A DNA stretch of 64,000 nucleotides from Silvibacterium bohemicum. GTDB lineage: Bacteria; Acidobacteriota; Terriglobia; Terriglobales; Acidobacteriaceae. Where the stretch lies: assembly GCF_001006305.1 (NCBI RefSeq), contig NZ_LBHJ01000003.1, forward strand, positions 795,709 through 859,708, given 5' to 3'. The notes beneath the pieces were generated by a model. The model did not search any database, was not told the origin of the DNA, and saw only the letters and a list, made by a program, of their open reading frames with translations. Of this stretch, positions 34,666 to 43,800 are shown in pieces. Position 1 is the first letter of the stretch. Each line of letters begins with the position of its first letter. The position numbers and the translations under genes were made by a program.

Positions 34666-35646
34666 TTACTTAGAAGGCGGCTTGCCAGCCGCAACCAATT
34701 GAAGGCGCTCCGCGAGCTTATCGATCGCGTGGCTCGCTACCGGATTTGTCAGGCCGAAGCGATCGTTGCCAAACAGGTTGTATCGTACCTGAGTTACCTT
34801 GGGATTCACCGTCGATGGCGCGTGGAAGACCGCAGTTACCGCACGTAGGATGGCCAGGATTTCTCCTCGCTCGAAAATCCTATCGATCTCCAGCCCGTCC
34901 TTGTTCTCCTTTCGCACGCTCCCCTTGGTATTCAGGAAGGTCGTGACCGGAGAGGGATCGAAGGCGAATACCTTCTCGACGCGCGGGATTTGATACTCGG
35001 CGGCTGGCAGGGAGTAAGCGAATTTCTCCGCCAGACCCGCGCCGAGAGAATGGCCAGTCGACCGGAGATGGACCAGCCTGCGGTTCTCGGGATCAGACTC
35101 CTGCATCCTGCGAGCAAGCTCTTCGGCGAAGGCGCGTGCGAACTCATCTCCGGCCACAGTGTACTCGTCCCTCAGGAAAGGGTGGGCCCAATGGGTATTC
35201 GCCTTCCAATCGTTCAGATTTGAGGCAACTGTCCCGCCGAACGCGACGACGATCAGATGATCTGATGGTTTCTCCCAGGCCTGCGCCCGCAAGTGAACTT
35301 GGTTCATCTTGGCCTGAAGGTCTGCGTTGGGAAAATCGGCCCACATGGACCATTGGTCGCCCAGGGCAGCCTTTCCTGCTGTGAACTTGGCTTTCTCGTC
35401 TGGCTTTGTGCTGGTTGGAGATCCATATACGGCAGTGCTCAGCCATGCATAGGGAAGGTCTTCGGACGCGTATACCTGCGCTGCCTGCGGATCGCCAAAC
35501 CACCGATGCCCAGGCAGCCGGACGACGACCATGTTCGATTGCTGTTTGAAAGCGGGCCTAGTCGTCACCGCAACGGTAACCAGGACGATGATGGCAAGAG
35601 CAATCCATCTCCAGTGAGATGCGGCGATTTCAATCATTTGACCCAT
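34666..35646 (-). CDS. membrane-anchored lipase, class 3-like
   Basis: The 326-residue protein begins with one hydrophobic anchor (WIALAIIVLVTVAVTT at residues 14-29) and so faces the periplasm or outside. The oxyanion segment VVAFGGTVASNLNDW precedes the nucleophile elbow STGHSLGAGLAEKFA, the GHSLG pentapeptide of class 3 lipases. A following FAFDPSPV segment fits the acid position and ASHAID near the C-terminus the His. No neighbours explain it. Substrate unknown; a phospholipase or esterase role is possible. Confidence 0.7.
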   Translation of the reverse strand: MGQMIEIAASHWRWIALAIIVLVTVAVTTRPAFKQQSNMVVVRLPGHRWFGDPQAAQVYASEDLPYAWLSTAVYGSPTSTKPDEKAKFTAGKAALGDQWSMWADFPNADLQAKMNQVHLRAQAWEKPSDHLIVVAFGGTVASNLNDWKANTHWAHPFLRDEYTVAGDEFARAFAEELARRMQESDPENRRLVHLRSTGHSLGAGLAEKFAYSLPAAEYQIPRVEKVFAFDPSPVTTFLNTKGSVRKENKDGLEIDRIFERGEILAILRAVTAVFHAPSTVNPKVTQVRYNLFGNDRFGLTNPVASHAIDKLAERLQLVAAGKPPSK

Positions 35647-35703
35647 AACCTCGAATGGTCAAGTTGACTTCTTGAGCCCGATCGTTTCCGCTGACTTTGT
35701 CAT

Positions 35704-35728
35704 GTGCGGTCAGCCTGCCTGACCGCAC
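35704..35728. terminator. hairpin in the gap after the HxlR gene
   Basis: GTGCGGTCAG at 35704-35713 pairs with CTGACCGCAC at 35719-35728 around a CCTGC loop. It lies downstream of the minus-strand HxlR gene and upstream of the lipase gene. No T-run follows, so it may be a processing or factor-binding stem. Confidence 0.35.
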
Positions 35729-35806
35729 TCGTCTTCGGAAGAGTCTGTTCGTCGTACATGAACAGTTGCGTACGCTCCTCAGCAGTAACGATTCTGGATA
35801 TACGCT

Positions 35807-35873
35807 AGATCGCCAAAGCGCTCATGAACGGTTCATCATTACTTCCCACACGCCGACTTGTCGTTAGCGATCT
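35807..35873. repeat. dispersed intergenic repeat, family 2, copy c, with terminal inverted repeat
   Basis: The core tcatcattacttcccacacg, then ccgacttgtcg, aligns with 6771-6845 and 14912-14965. Here the core is bracketed by AGATCGC (35807-35813) and its exact complement GCGATCT (35867-35873), 67 bases end to end. A fixed-size unit with matching ends would be MITE-like. The preceding gtaacgattctggatat (35786) has a near match at 20512-20542. Confidence 0.4.
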
Positions 35874-35901
35874 GACAATCGAGCGATACAGCCTATGAAG
35901 A

Positions 35902-36297
35902 TCATTCGGAATCGTACTTGGCCTGCGCCTTTCTGACCCGCTCCCAATTTGCCTTAGCCCAATCGACCAATCCCTGCGTAGGCTGAAGGAGGCTCTTTCC
36001 AAGGTCTGTAATTTCATACTCAACGCGAGGCGGTACTTCGGGGAAGAGTTCGCGTATCACCAACCCGTCCCGTTCAAGATTCTTGAGGGTCATCGATAGC
36101 ATCCGCTGCGAAATACCTGGGACCGCACGTTCGAGTTCAGAGAATCGTGCACGTCCTCCGAGCAGGTCGAGCGAAAGAATCAAAAAGATGCTCCACTTAT
36201 CACCAATCTTCGTCAACAACTCCCTGACCGCCATCGGGTCTGAGCTTTTGCAGACGGCTGCGGGGTCCAGAGAGATGGTTCTGCCCGGTTTCTTCAT
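35902..36297 (-). CDS. HxlR-family transcriptional regulator
   Basis: The 131-residue winged-helix protein has the HxlR layout: a short Cys-containing N-terminus (VCKSSDP), LLTKIGDKWSIFLILSLDLL, the FSELERAVPGISQRMLSMTL recognition region, and a beta wing ending EYEITDLG. HxlR proteins often sense aldehydes or disulfide stress through that Cys (here Cys16). GAGG lies 7 bases before the ATG. It is divergent from the NTF2-like/azoreductase operon. Confidence 0.88.
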   Translation of the reverse strand: MKKPGRTISLDPAAVCKSSDPMAVRELLTKIGDKWSIFLILSLDLLGGRARFSELERAVPGISQRMLSMTLKNLERDGLVIRELFPEVPPRVEYEITDLGKSLLQPTQGLVDWAKANWERVRKAQAKYDSE

Positions 36298-36313
36298 GAC
36301 TAACCTCGGTGTT

Positions 36314-36353
36314 AGCTACTGACGTCAGTGTGCCTTCTTGTTTGAGAGTAGCT
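36314..36353. promoter_or_regulatory. palindromes between the HxlR gene and its divergent operon
   Basis: ACTGACGTCAGT at 36318-36329 is a perfect 12-base palindrome. AGCTAC at 36314-36319 has its complement GTAGCT at 36348-36353. These are the only strong symmetric elements in the gap and are the best candidates for the HxlR operator. Confidence 0.45.
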
Positions 36354-36408
36354 TACTCTTTTATAGTCACCCTCGTTGAACATCATGAAGCGAGTGGAGA
36401 AACACGGA

Positions 36409-36855
36409 ATGCCCAAGACTAAATACGCTGCCTACAAGGCAGCAGACCCATACTTCAACCTGGTTCGACGTGCTCTCGGAAACCTCGTTGACGGCGAACA
36501 CTTCTTTGACATCGTCACCGACGACACCATCTACGAGGTCCTCTACGATCTCGGCTGGCCTCGTGTGATTCGGGGACGAGCCGCTTTGATGGATGCGTTC
36601 AACGGTTACGTTGAGATCATCAACTTGCAGTCCGCAGACAACCTCGTTGTCCACACAGCAGACACGGGTTATGTCGTTGTCATCGAATACGAAGTCCACG
36701 GAACAGTCCTCGCGACCGGCACGAAGTACGACAACCGGTTCTGCTCCATCATCCATCTCGAGAACCGGAAGATCGCGCATTGGAGAGACTATATGGACTC
36801 GCACGCAGCGTGGAGTGCGCTGACGCCACGCTCGCGCCAAAGGGAGTCGCTATGA
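36409..36855 (+). CDS. NTF2-like (SnoaL-type) protein
   Basis: The 148-residue alpha/beta cone protein has SnoaL-like features: an N-terminal helix, a beta-strand with IVTDDTIYEVLYDLGWP and an IIHLENRKIAHWRDYMD segment, the R/K-x-W-R-x-Y-x-D end of this family that lines the pocket. It may be an isomerase or a non-catalytic small-molecule binder. ATG 36409 has GGAG 9 bases upstream; an ATG at 36376 is also in frame. Its stop overlaps the azoreductase start (ATGA), coupling the two. Confidence 0.72.
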   Translation: MPKTKYAAYKAADPYFNLVRRALGNLVDGEHFFDIVTDDTIYEVLYDLGWPRVIRGRAALMDAFNGYVEIINLQSADNLVVHTADTGYVVVIEYEVHGTVLATGTKYDNRFCSIIHLENRKIAHWRDYMDSHAAWSALTPRSRQRESL

Positions 36856-37460
36856 AGAACATACTCATGATTGAAGTCAGCCCCAGAGGAAAAGACTCGG
36901 CGAGTCGAGCTGTCTCCAATAAGATCGCGGAAAGGCTCGCGGACCTTTATCCCGGTGCAAAGATCCTACGTCACGACCTCGCAGCCGAGCACCTGCCACA
37001 TCTGGACGGGACCACCCTCCGGGCCATTTCAACGAGAGACCCTGTGGAGGAGGAAAGCCTAAAAGCGTCGGCCCATCAGTCCGATCAACTGACGAATGAG
37101 CTTCTGGAATCCGATCTTCTGGTAATGGCTACTCCAATGTGGAACTTCGGCATTCCGTCTGCTCTGAAAGCCTGGATCGACCTGGTTGTTCGGCCCGGCA
37201 GGACCTTTCAGTATTCCGACAGCGGTGTACTCGGTTTAGCAAAGAACAAAAAGGCAATTCTCGTTCTGGCTTCGGGCGGAGTCTTTACAGAAGGTCCATG
37301 GCGTTCCTGGGATTTTGTCGAGCCTTACCTGCGCCAGATTCTGGCGTTCATCGGCATCGTGGATGTACAGACAGTTCGAATCGAGGGAATGAATATCCCC
37401 CCACTGGCAGCAACTGCCTTGCTGAGGGCGCATCAAGCTCTCGGAGAGCTGTCTCTGTAA
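36852..37460 (+). CDS. azoR: FMN-dependent NADH-azoreductase, second copy
   Basis: The 202-residue product has the AzoR signatures: ILMIEVSPRGKDS (FMN phosphate loop), ATPMWNFGIPSALKAWIDLV (FMN loop) and LASGGVFTEG. It differs from the 20653-21273 paralogue throughout, so they are old duplicates or independent acquisitions. Translationally coupled to the NTF2-like gene, under probable HxlR control. Coupling of an azoreductase to a SnoaL-like protein suggests a quinone or aromatic substrate. Confidence 0.88.
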   Translation: MKNILMIEVSPRGKDSASRAVSNKIAERLADLYPGAKILRHDLAAEHLPHLDGTTLRAISTRDPVEEESLKASAHQSDQLTNELLESDLLVMATPMWNFGIPSALKAWIDLVVRPGRTFQYSDSGVLGLAKNKKAILVLASGGVFTEGPWRSWDFVEPYLRQILAFIGIVDVQTVRIEGMNIPPLAATALLRAHQALGELSL

Positions 37461-37797
37461 AGACGCATCGTGCCAAGTAGAAGAATCGCATGACGAATCG
37501 TAAACTATGACTCCTCATAAACGTTTTTCTCGGAACGAATCTCGCTCGCAACGACGCGGTCAGAAGATCCATCCGCCTGCTAGCATCGATAGTTCAGGGT
37601 GTGTGTCGCCGGCGATCATTAATAGAACCTCACTTATCATCCATGAGATACATTTTGAAAATGGGAGTGTCTTTGACATATCAAGTATGCGGTCGAGGGA
37701 ACGATATTCATGCTGAATGTTTTCGTCATCCTGACCGGAAGCGCCGATTACATCGCAACGTTGTGATCAGGTTCAGCCCCGGACACAGAGGACGGGG
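37461..37797 (+). other. gene-free gap with short shared repeat
   Basis: No plausible gene is seen in these 337 bases. ACTCCTCATAAACG at 37510-37523 is identical to 27534-27547, another intergenic spot, and resembles the AAACG-containing start of repeat family 1. The promoter of the following operon should lie here, but I could not single out a convincing -35/-10 pair. Confidence 0.4.
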
Positions 37798-39024
37798 ATG
37801 TTAGGGGACTTCAAGAACTTATCGAGTTTCGGCTGGACGTTCATGTCCAGGGATGCGATCGGCCGCGCTGAGGCGCAACTCGATGGGCACTCCGAAGGTG
37901 TTCGGGACGAGATCGGCTTTCTACTCATCCATCAGCGCTATGCAGACCGCTTCTTCCCAGGAACCTCAGTGCTGCATACTCGCCTGCGCTACGTGCTCTT
38001 CGTTCCATGGATGTACGAGGCACTGCAGAGAGAGACAAAAGTCAGGTCAGTACAGCGTTCAGTTGAACGCGCTGAGGTGCGGCTCGCAGGCCGGCTACTG
38101 GACGCTGGAGAGGATGGCGTTATAGGAGCACGTCGTTTTCCTGAGAAGAGCAATCAGCCACCATCACTGATCTACTGGACCGCTCTCGGAGCGTGGGGAC
38201 TGCTGGGCCCGACGCGGGACGGCGAGCATCTGCCCACGAGATCGCGTATTCACGCCACCCTCAGCTCAGCGACCCGGACAACATTGGATGACGATGGTGT
38301 GCCGCTCAACCCCAGCTATCTCCCGTTCGACAAACTAATGCCTGACGCCCCGGATGACTTTGTAGGAGATGGCGAACTCACCTTTGTCCTTTTATTGGAC
38401 GAGAAAAAGTATCTCCGCAAGAGGCTCAGCGATGTCAGGTCTGTACACCACCCAGGCGAGCCCTCGCTGTTGGCAAAGCTCGCGCTCTTGAATGCCGTTC
38501 CCGACGTTGAGCACTGTTGGGACAGTGAGATCTTGAAATATGCCGGGAGGGATAGGGATGCCCTTTTGCGCGCAGGCCAAGCCGCAGCACTCGCAGTGAT
38601 CGGCCGCGGAGTCTATGCGGCGTTGGTCGAAGAGATCCGGGAGTGCAACGACAGTATCCAGACTTCACGCCTCCATCGGGATAAGCTCCCATTGATATTG
38701 GCGGAACATGCAGAGGAAGCTTCTAAGCTCAACCTGTTGGGGCTCCAAATGGATGGGATCGATCTGTCGGAGCCGTTCTCTGCAGTTCTCACAGAAACCC
38801 AGGACTGGATTCACAGGAAAAACGGACCAGTTAGGGACCTTCTCGATTGTTATCGAAGGGCCGAATGCCGTCGCAAGGGCCAACGAGCGCGCCTGTCTCA
38901 AAGTCTGAAAGGCAGGGAACTGCGGCGTGTCTGGGAGAATGAGAAGCATCCTGGGGCGAAACCCCTGCACTATCGATGGCACAATGTGCATCGCCTGCTT
39001 AACGACCTAAATGGGGCCGAATGA
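37798..39024 (+). CDS. DUF6361 family protein
   Basis: The 408-residue protein fits DUF6361, whose members start with a GWxxxS segment and contain DEIGxxxIHxRYADRFFPGTS, then LHTRLRYVLFVPWMYEAL. Here these read GWTFMSRDAI, DEIGFLLIHQRYADRFFPGT and the same LHTRLRY..PWMY. A DGVIGARRFPE segment and PPSLIYWTALGAWGL follow. The function is unknown. GAGGACG lies before the ATG. Its stop overlaps the phospholipase-D-like gene by ATGA, and the helicase gene follows 22 bases further on. This is a compact three-gene unit of the kind found in defence islands. It may be the sensor. Confidence 0.75.
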   Translation: MLGDFKNLSSFGWTFMSRDAIGRAEAQLDGHSEGVRDEIGFLLIHQRYADRFFPGTSVLHTRLRYVLFVPWMYEALQRETKVRSVQRSVERAEVRLAGRLLDAGEDGVIGARRFPEKSNQPPSLIYWTALGAWGLLGPTRDGEHLPTRSRIHATLSSATRTTLDDDGVPLNPSYLPFDKLMPDAPDDFVGDGELTFVLLLDEKKYLRKRLSDVRSVHHPGEPSLLAKLALLNAVPDVEHCWDSEILKYAGRDRDALLRAGQAAALAVIGRGVYAALVEEIRECNDSIQTSRLHRDKLPLILAEHAEEASKLNLLGLQMDGIDLSEPFSAVLTETQDWIHRKNGPVRDLLDCYRRAECRRKGQRARLSQSLKGRELRRVWENEKHPGAKPLHYRWHNVHRLLNDLNGAE

Positions 39025-40838
39025 AAACTGGAAAGGAGTGGTCGCCACAGTCGTACCTCGAAGGACTCAGGCCCGATCCCGGTTGGATCGTCGAAACCGC
39101 ACTTCTCGCCACCTACTCTGCGGATGTAACGTCGATCGCTGCCGCTCTGCTATCGATGGCCGAACGGGACGACGATCGAGGCTCAGGAAGCCAGGCTGAT
39201 CTCGCCGAGGCAGTCACGGACCTTCGAGGGAAGGTGCGGATTGTCCTGCAGCAGGGAAGGCTCAGTAGCGCGAATAAGCGATCAGACGTGACGGCGATCT
39301 TCGATCAGTTCCTGATCGAGGTTCCATTCGACCAAAATACCCATAGCTGGCATCCAAAGATGGCGTTCGTCCGCTTTTCCAATCAGCAAGGAGAAGTGCG
39401 CTGGCGCTTATGGCTCGGTAGCCGAAATCTGACTGTTGCCGCGAATCGAGACCTGGGGCTGCTGCTCACTGGTGGCGTGGCGATTCAAGGAGGAGTTCGG
39501 ATCGACGGTCTGGTCGATGTTTTTGACAAGCTTGCAAGTTCGGCACAACTGGCTGAATCAGATCGAATCAGGCTGGTACGCGAACTGAAAGACGTGACCT
39601 GGAACGTTCCAGCAGGGCTCAAAATCAAGAGGATTCGTCTTACCGGTGGCCAGGGGAACGATCCACTTCCAGTCGCCCCAGAAGGTGTAACTGAAGTTGC
39701 CATTGTCAGTCCATTTCTGCACGGCGTCTTCCTGAAGACAATTGGAACGTGGGGCGGTGGTCAGACACCGCGAACTCTCTTCTCAACTCAGACAGAGCTT
39801 CTCAGGCTTGCGGCCCAACCGGGAAAACCGTTGGAGGCCTTCGCCAGTAATCTTCTCTCTTTTCAGAAGCCGATGAACGACTGGACCGAGGAGGATGAGG
39901 ACGAGACTGGTGACGAGGTGGAGATCGGAGCGGAGGAGGCTCCGATACTCGGGCTTCACGCGAAGATCCTTGCCGCTCGGACTGCCAGGAAGGTGTTTCT
40001 GTGGATCGGCAGCCCCAACGCAACGACCAGGGCTTGGGAAGGTCGAAACGTAGAAATTATCGCGGAAATAGAGGCCGACTTAGGATACTGGGAAGGCCTA
40101 AAGGATCTGCTGGGCCGTGGCCTCCCGTGTCCGCTGGAGCAGTTGGTAAAGGAAGGCTTTATTGAAGATCAGGTCCGGAAACGTCTGGAAGAGGCCCGTA
40201 ACTCAGTGGCATGGTCCTGCCGGACTGCTACGCTGCTGCGCGACGGGGATACTTTTAGGCTCGAAGTAGATCACGCTCCCCATCCGTTAGATCATGAGAT
40301 CGCACTGCACGTCGGCATGGCCACAGGATCGCTTGTCCCCTGGATGCAGGCATCGACGATGCTCGAACTCGGGACATTTCCGCTGGCGTTACAGACAGAA
40401 TTGGTCCAGTTGCGGTTGTCGCTCGAAGGCAGCGAGTGTTGCTGGATGCAACGGTTCCCGGTGACGCCACCCCTGGATGCAAATCGTGACCGGGCGGCTC
40501 TAGCGCGGTACCTGGGACCAAAGGCATTTCTTGCGTGGTGGCGTTCGCTGATCGACGGTGGCTCCGTTGAGGGCGAGGCGCCAGCGTGGGATGCCCCGGT
40601 CAACTCTCAGCAGGCCACAGGCTCCCTGAACAAAGACCTCGACTCGCTGACAATCGAAAGTATGCTTGCCTGCTGGGCACGGGATCCTGCCGCGTTCGAG
40701 CGCGCAAACATGCGTGTCCAGGATTATCTCGATCTGATTCTGGATGGATCGTATACGGAACAGCAGCACGAGATGGAGCGCCTTCAGGAACTCAGGTCTA
40801 TCTGGAACACACTGACAACGGAGCTTCTGGAGAAGTGA
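39021..40838 (+). CDS. phospholipase-D-superfamily nuclease
   Basis: The 605-residue protein carries two PLD half-sites. The first is HPK at 111-113, with GSRN at 133-136. The second is HAK at 313-315, followed by IGSPNATTRAW, about 200 residues later. Two HxK...GSxN motifs in one chain form one composite active site, as in DNA-cutting PLD enzymes such as those of DISARM. An acidic insert (EEDEDETGDEVEIGAEE) lies just before the second. The C-terminal third is unassigned. There is no signal peptide. It overlaps the DUF6361 gene by 4 bases, so it is presumably the nuclease of this operon. Confidence 0.75.
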   Translation: MKTGKEWSPQSYLEGLRPDPGWIVETALLATYSADVTSIAAALLSMAERDDDRGSGSQADLAEAVTDLRGKVRIVLQQGRLSSANKRSDVTAIFDQFLIEVPFDQNTHSWHPKMAFVRFSNQQGEVRWRLWLGSRNLTVAANRDLGLLLTGGVAIQGGVRIDGLVDVFDKLASSAQLAESDRIRLVRELKDVTWNVPAGLKIKRIRLTGGQGNDPLPVAPEGVTEVAIVSPFLHGVFLKTIGTWGGGQTPRTLFSTQTELLRLAAQPGKPLEAFASNLLSFQKPMNDWTEEDEDETGDEVEIGAEEAPILGLHAKILAARTARKVFLWIGSPNATTRAWEGRNVEIIAEIEADLGYWEGLKDLLGRGLPCPLEQLVKEGFIEDQVRKRLEEARNSVAWSCRTATLLRDGDTFRLEVDHAPHPLDHEIALHVGMATGSLVPWMQASTMLELGTFPLALQTELVQLRLSLEGSECCWMQRFPVTPPLDANRDRAALARYLGPKAFLAWWRSLIDGGSVEGEAPAWDAPVNSQQATGSLNKDLDSLTIESMLACWARDPAAFERANMRVQDYLDLILDGSYTEQQHEMERLQELRSIWNTLTTELLEK

Positions 40839-40860
40839 CGAGCGCCATGGTGAAACCCGC

Positions 40861-43800
40861 ATGAGCGCAAGCCTGAAGCGCTTTCAACAAGCAACGGTCG
40901 AAGTCGCTTGCCGGACCCTGGAGGACGTTGCTGGGCCGCGCCGCTTCCTGGTTGCCGACGAGGTTGGCTTGGGCAAAACGGTTGTTGCACGCGACATCGT
41001 AGCGCGTCTTTGCAAACGCCAGAGCCGGCCTCTGCTTGTTTATTACGTGACCAATGGCCAGCGTGTTGGTAACCAGAATCGCGGCAGGCTTGTTGATTTC
41101 CTCCCCAGGGAGGAGCGGAAGAATGCGCTTTCGAATATCGATCGCCTCGGCCTGATTCCCTTCGAAACAGCTCGCCCGAAGGCCAAGGTCAGACTCTATG
41201 CGCTCACGCCGGCCACCTCCTTCCCCGGTGATCAAGCCCGGCTGCACGGCGGGCGAAAGGAGGAGCGAGCATTCCTTCGGGCGCTCCTGGGATGGACTTA
41301 CCCGCAACTGATACGGAGTTTGCCGGAGGATCTGCTTCGGGGCACAGCAAGGAAGAACTGGGAACAACTTGTGGAGGCCTACCGGCACGCGAGATATAAG
41401 CCTGAAGAGCGATTCCTTCGCGCCTTCCGATCGGCGGTCAGCCAGGAATTCAAGGGTGATCCATACGCGAAAATCGTTGAAGCTGCGAAGACCGAGACGA
41501 AGGGCAGGATCATCGGACGCTTGCGCCGTGCTCTCGCGCACGCGCAGTTGATATTCAGCCCGCCGGATCTCGTGATCTTCGATGAGTTCCAGAGGTATCG
41601 AGAGCTTCTCACTCCCAATGGACTGCAGGATAAGCTCATGTCGCAACTGCTCTGCGGAGCCAATCCGCCTGCAGTGCTGCTTCTCTCCGCGACGCCCTAC
41701 AAACTGTACGCGGGGCGGTGGGAACAAGCTGCCGGCGCAGATCACCACAGGGAACTCTTTGAGCTCATCGAGTTTCTTGGCGGAGATCATGGCAAGGTGA
41801 TTCGTCAACGCGCGATGAGCGCCTTCTCGGATTTCGGTGACAGCATTCGCGCCATGGCGAGGATCCCAAGCGAGTCCTCAGAGTTCGACGCACACAGAGT
41901 CTCTGCGTCGGCTCAGCGCACAACCCTGCAAGGCCTGCTTGGTCCGCTGATGTCCAGGACGGAACGTGAGGGCAGAGATGTGTCTGACGGCAGCCATACT
42001 GTGCCGCTTGCTTGCGAGTTGTCTGCGGAGGATGTTCGTGTCTACCGTCATCTGGTGAACTCGTTCAAGAAGCAGCATAGAAGCGAGGCACTTCCTTACT
42101 GGCTCTCGGTGCCATTGCCGATGCAGGCGCTTGGAAAGCGCTACCAGGCCTGGAAACAACGGATATCACTCAACGACAGCAAGCTGACGAAGCTGACATT
42201 GGAAGACCGTAAGAAGCTGAAACCGGCGGCGCATTGGCCACACCCAAAGCTCCGCGCGCTGCAAAGAGTCCTAAAGTCCGACAGCCTGGCTCTTCCTTGG
42301 ACGGCACCTTCTCTGCCATGGTGGTCGCTCTCGGGAGATTGGGCCGGAGAGACGCCAGAAAAGCTGTTGCTTTTTAGTCGCTTCAAGGCAACGCCTCAGA
42401 GTATCGCCGCGTTGCTGAGCCTGGAGGTCGAAGCCTCCTACTTGCCGAAGAAAAGGGGCTACGAACTCGCGTGGCGGCAACGCCGTCTGCAGGCTGGAAA
42501 GGGAAGAATGCCGATTCTTGCCCTTTTCCATCCTTCTCCGTTCCTTATCGGAGCAGTGGATCCGATGAAGGCACGAGGCGGAAACCTTCGGAGTGTCCGC
42601 GCTTCGGTCATGGCGCAACTTCTGTCAGCGCTCGATAAACTTGGCGTTCAGATTGACAAGGCAACCGCCAAGGAGCGAAAGCGGAGGCGACCAATCTGGA
42701 AGATCATCTCTGCGCTTGACCTCCGGGCGGGCTTCAGCGCGATGAGCTCTTCCGCATGGAAACAGGTTGCGGCTGATGACGTCCGGCTCCTCGGATGTGT
42801 CCAACAGTGGCACAAAGCCTCCACCGTGACCTCGATCAGCTCGAGTGAATTGCGTGATCTGGCTACTATCGCGCTGTCTTCGCCGGGGGTGGTTGCTGGA
42901 CGCGCACTTCGGCGCCACTATGCTCAGGCACTGGCTCCGGAAGGGTTCCACGACCTATTGCGGCTATGTTGGCATGGTTTGCGTACCTACCTGGACAATC
43001 CGGTCTTCTTTGCTCGTCTTAAGGGGCGAACACCGGCACTGACGTTGCAACAGGCCGCCCTGTCCGGAAATCTTGAAGCGTTGCTTGATGAGCATTTTTG
43101 GCTTGCCCGGCAGAGCGGATCAGAGGATGGAGCAGAACTTGCGGAAGACTTGTGTTCAATACTCGGGGTTACCACCGGTTCGTTCTCATTCCATCCGATT
43201 GGTAGCAAATCCGAGCAGCGCATACGAGTCCGCTGTCACGCCGCGGTGCCTTTCGGTGGAACCGACCATGAACTCGATTCGAAGGCGGGTACAGGTGTGA
43301 CCCGTCCCGTTCGCTCCGACGAACTCCGTAAGGCTTTCAATACTCCATTCTGGCCGCATGTGTTGGCAACGACCTCCGTTGGACAGGAAGGCCTGGATTT
43401 TCACGTATGGTGCGGGCGTGTCGCTCACTGGGATCTTTGTTCAAGCCCTCTTGATCTCGAACAACGGGAGGGACGCATCCAGCGATACGGTGGCCAGCTC
43501 ATTCGGCGCAGCCTTGCGAAGTCTCTGGGGACGGAACTACTCAAGAAAGACCTGCACGGAGGTTCTGTCTGGCCGGAGATTGAGAGGGCCGGGAACTTAG
43601 AGAAGTCCGATCTCAGTGGCCTTAGCCCTTGGTGGGTTTTGCCGGAGACAGGCGTCACTCGCTACATATTCAGGATGCCCCACAGCCGAGATGAGGCAAG
43701 ATTCAAGGCACTGCAGGAGCAACGCCTCCTCTATCGCCTCGCCCTAGGTCAGCCCAACCAGGAAGACTTCGTCAACGTGCTAATGGCGAGCCATGCAGAC

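Noticed and set aside
40798-41808. A 336-codon minus-strand frame inside the helicase gene
   Set aside because: It is antisense to the helicase motif I/II region, which is strongly supported by conserved motifs.
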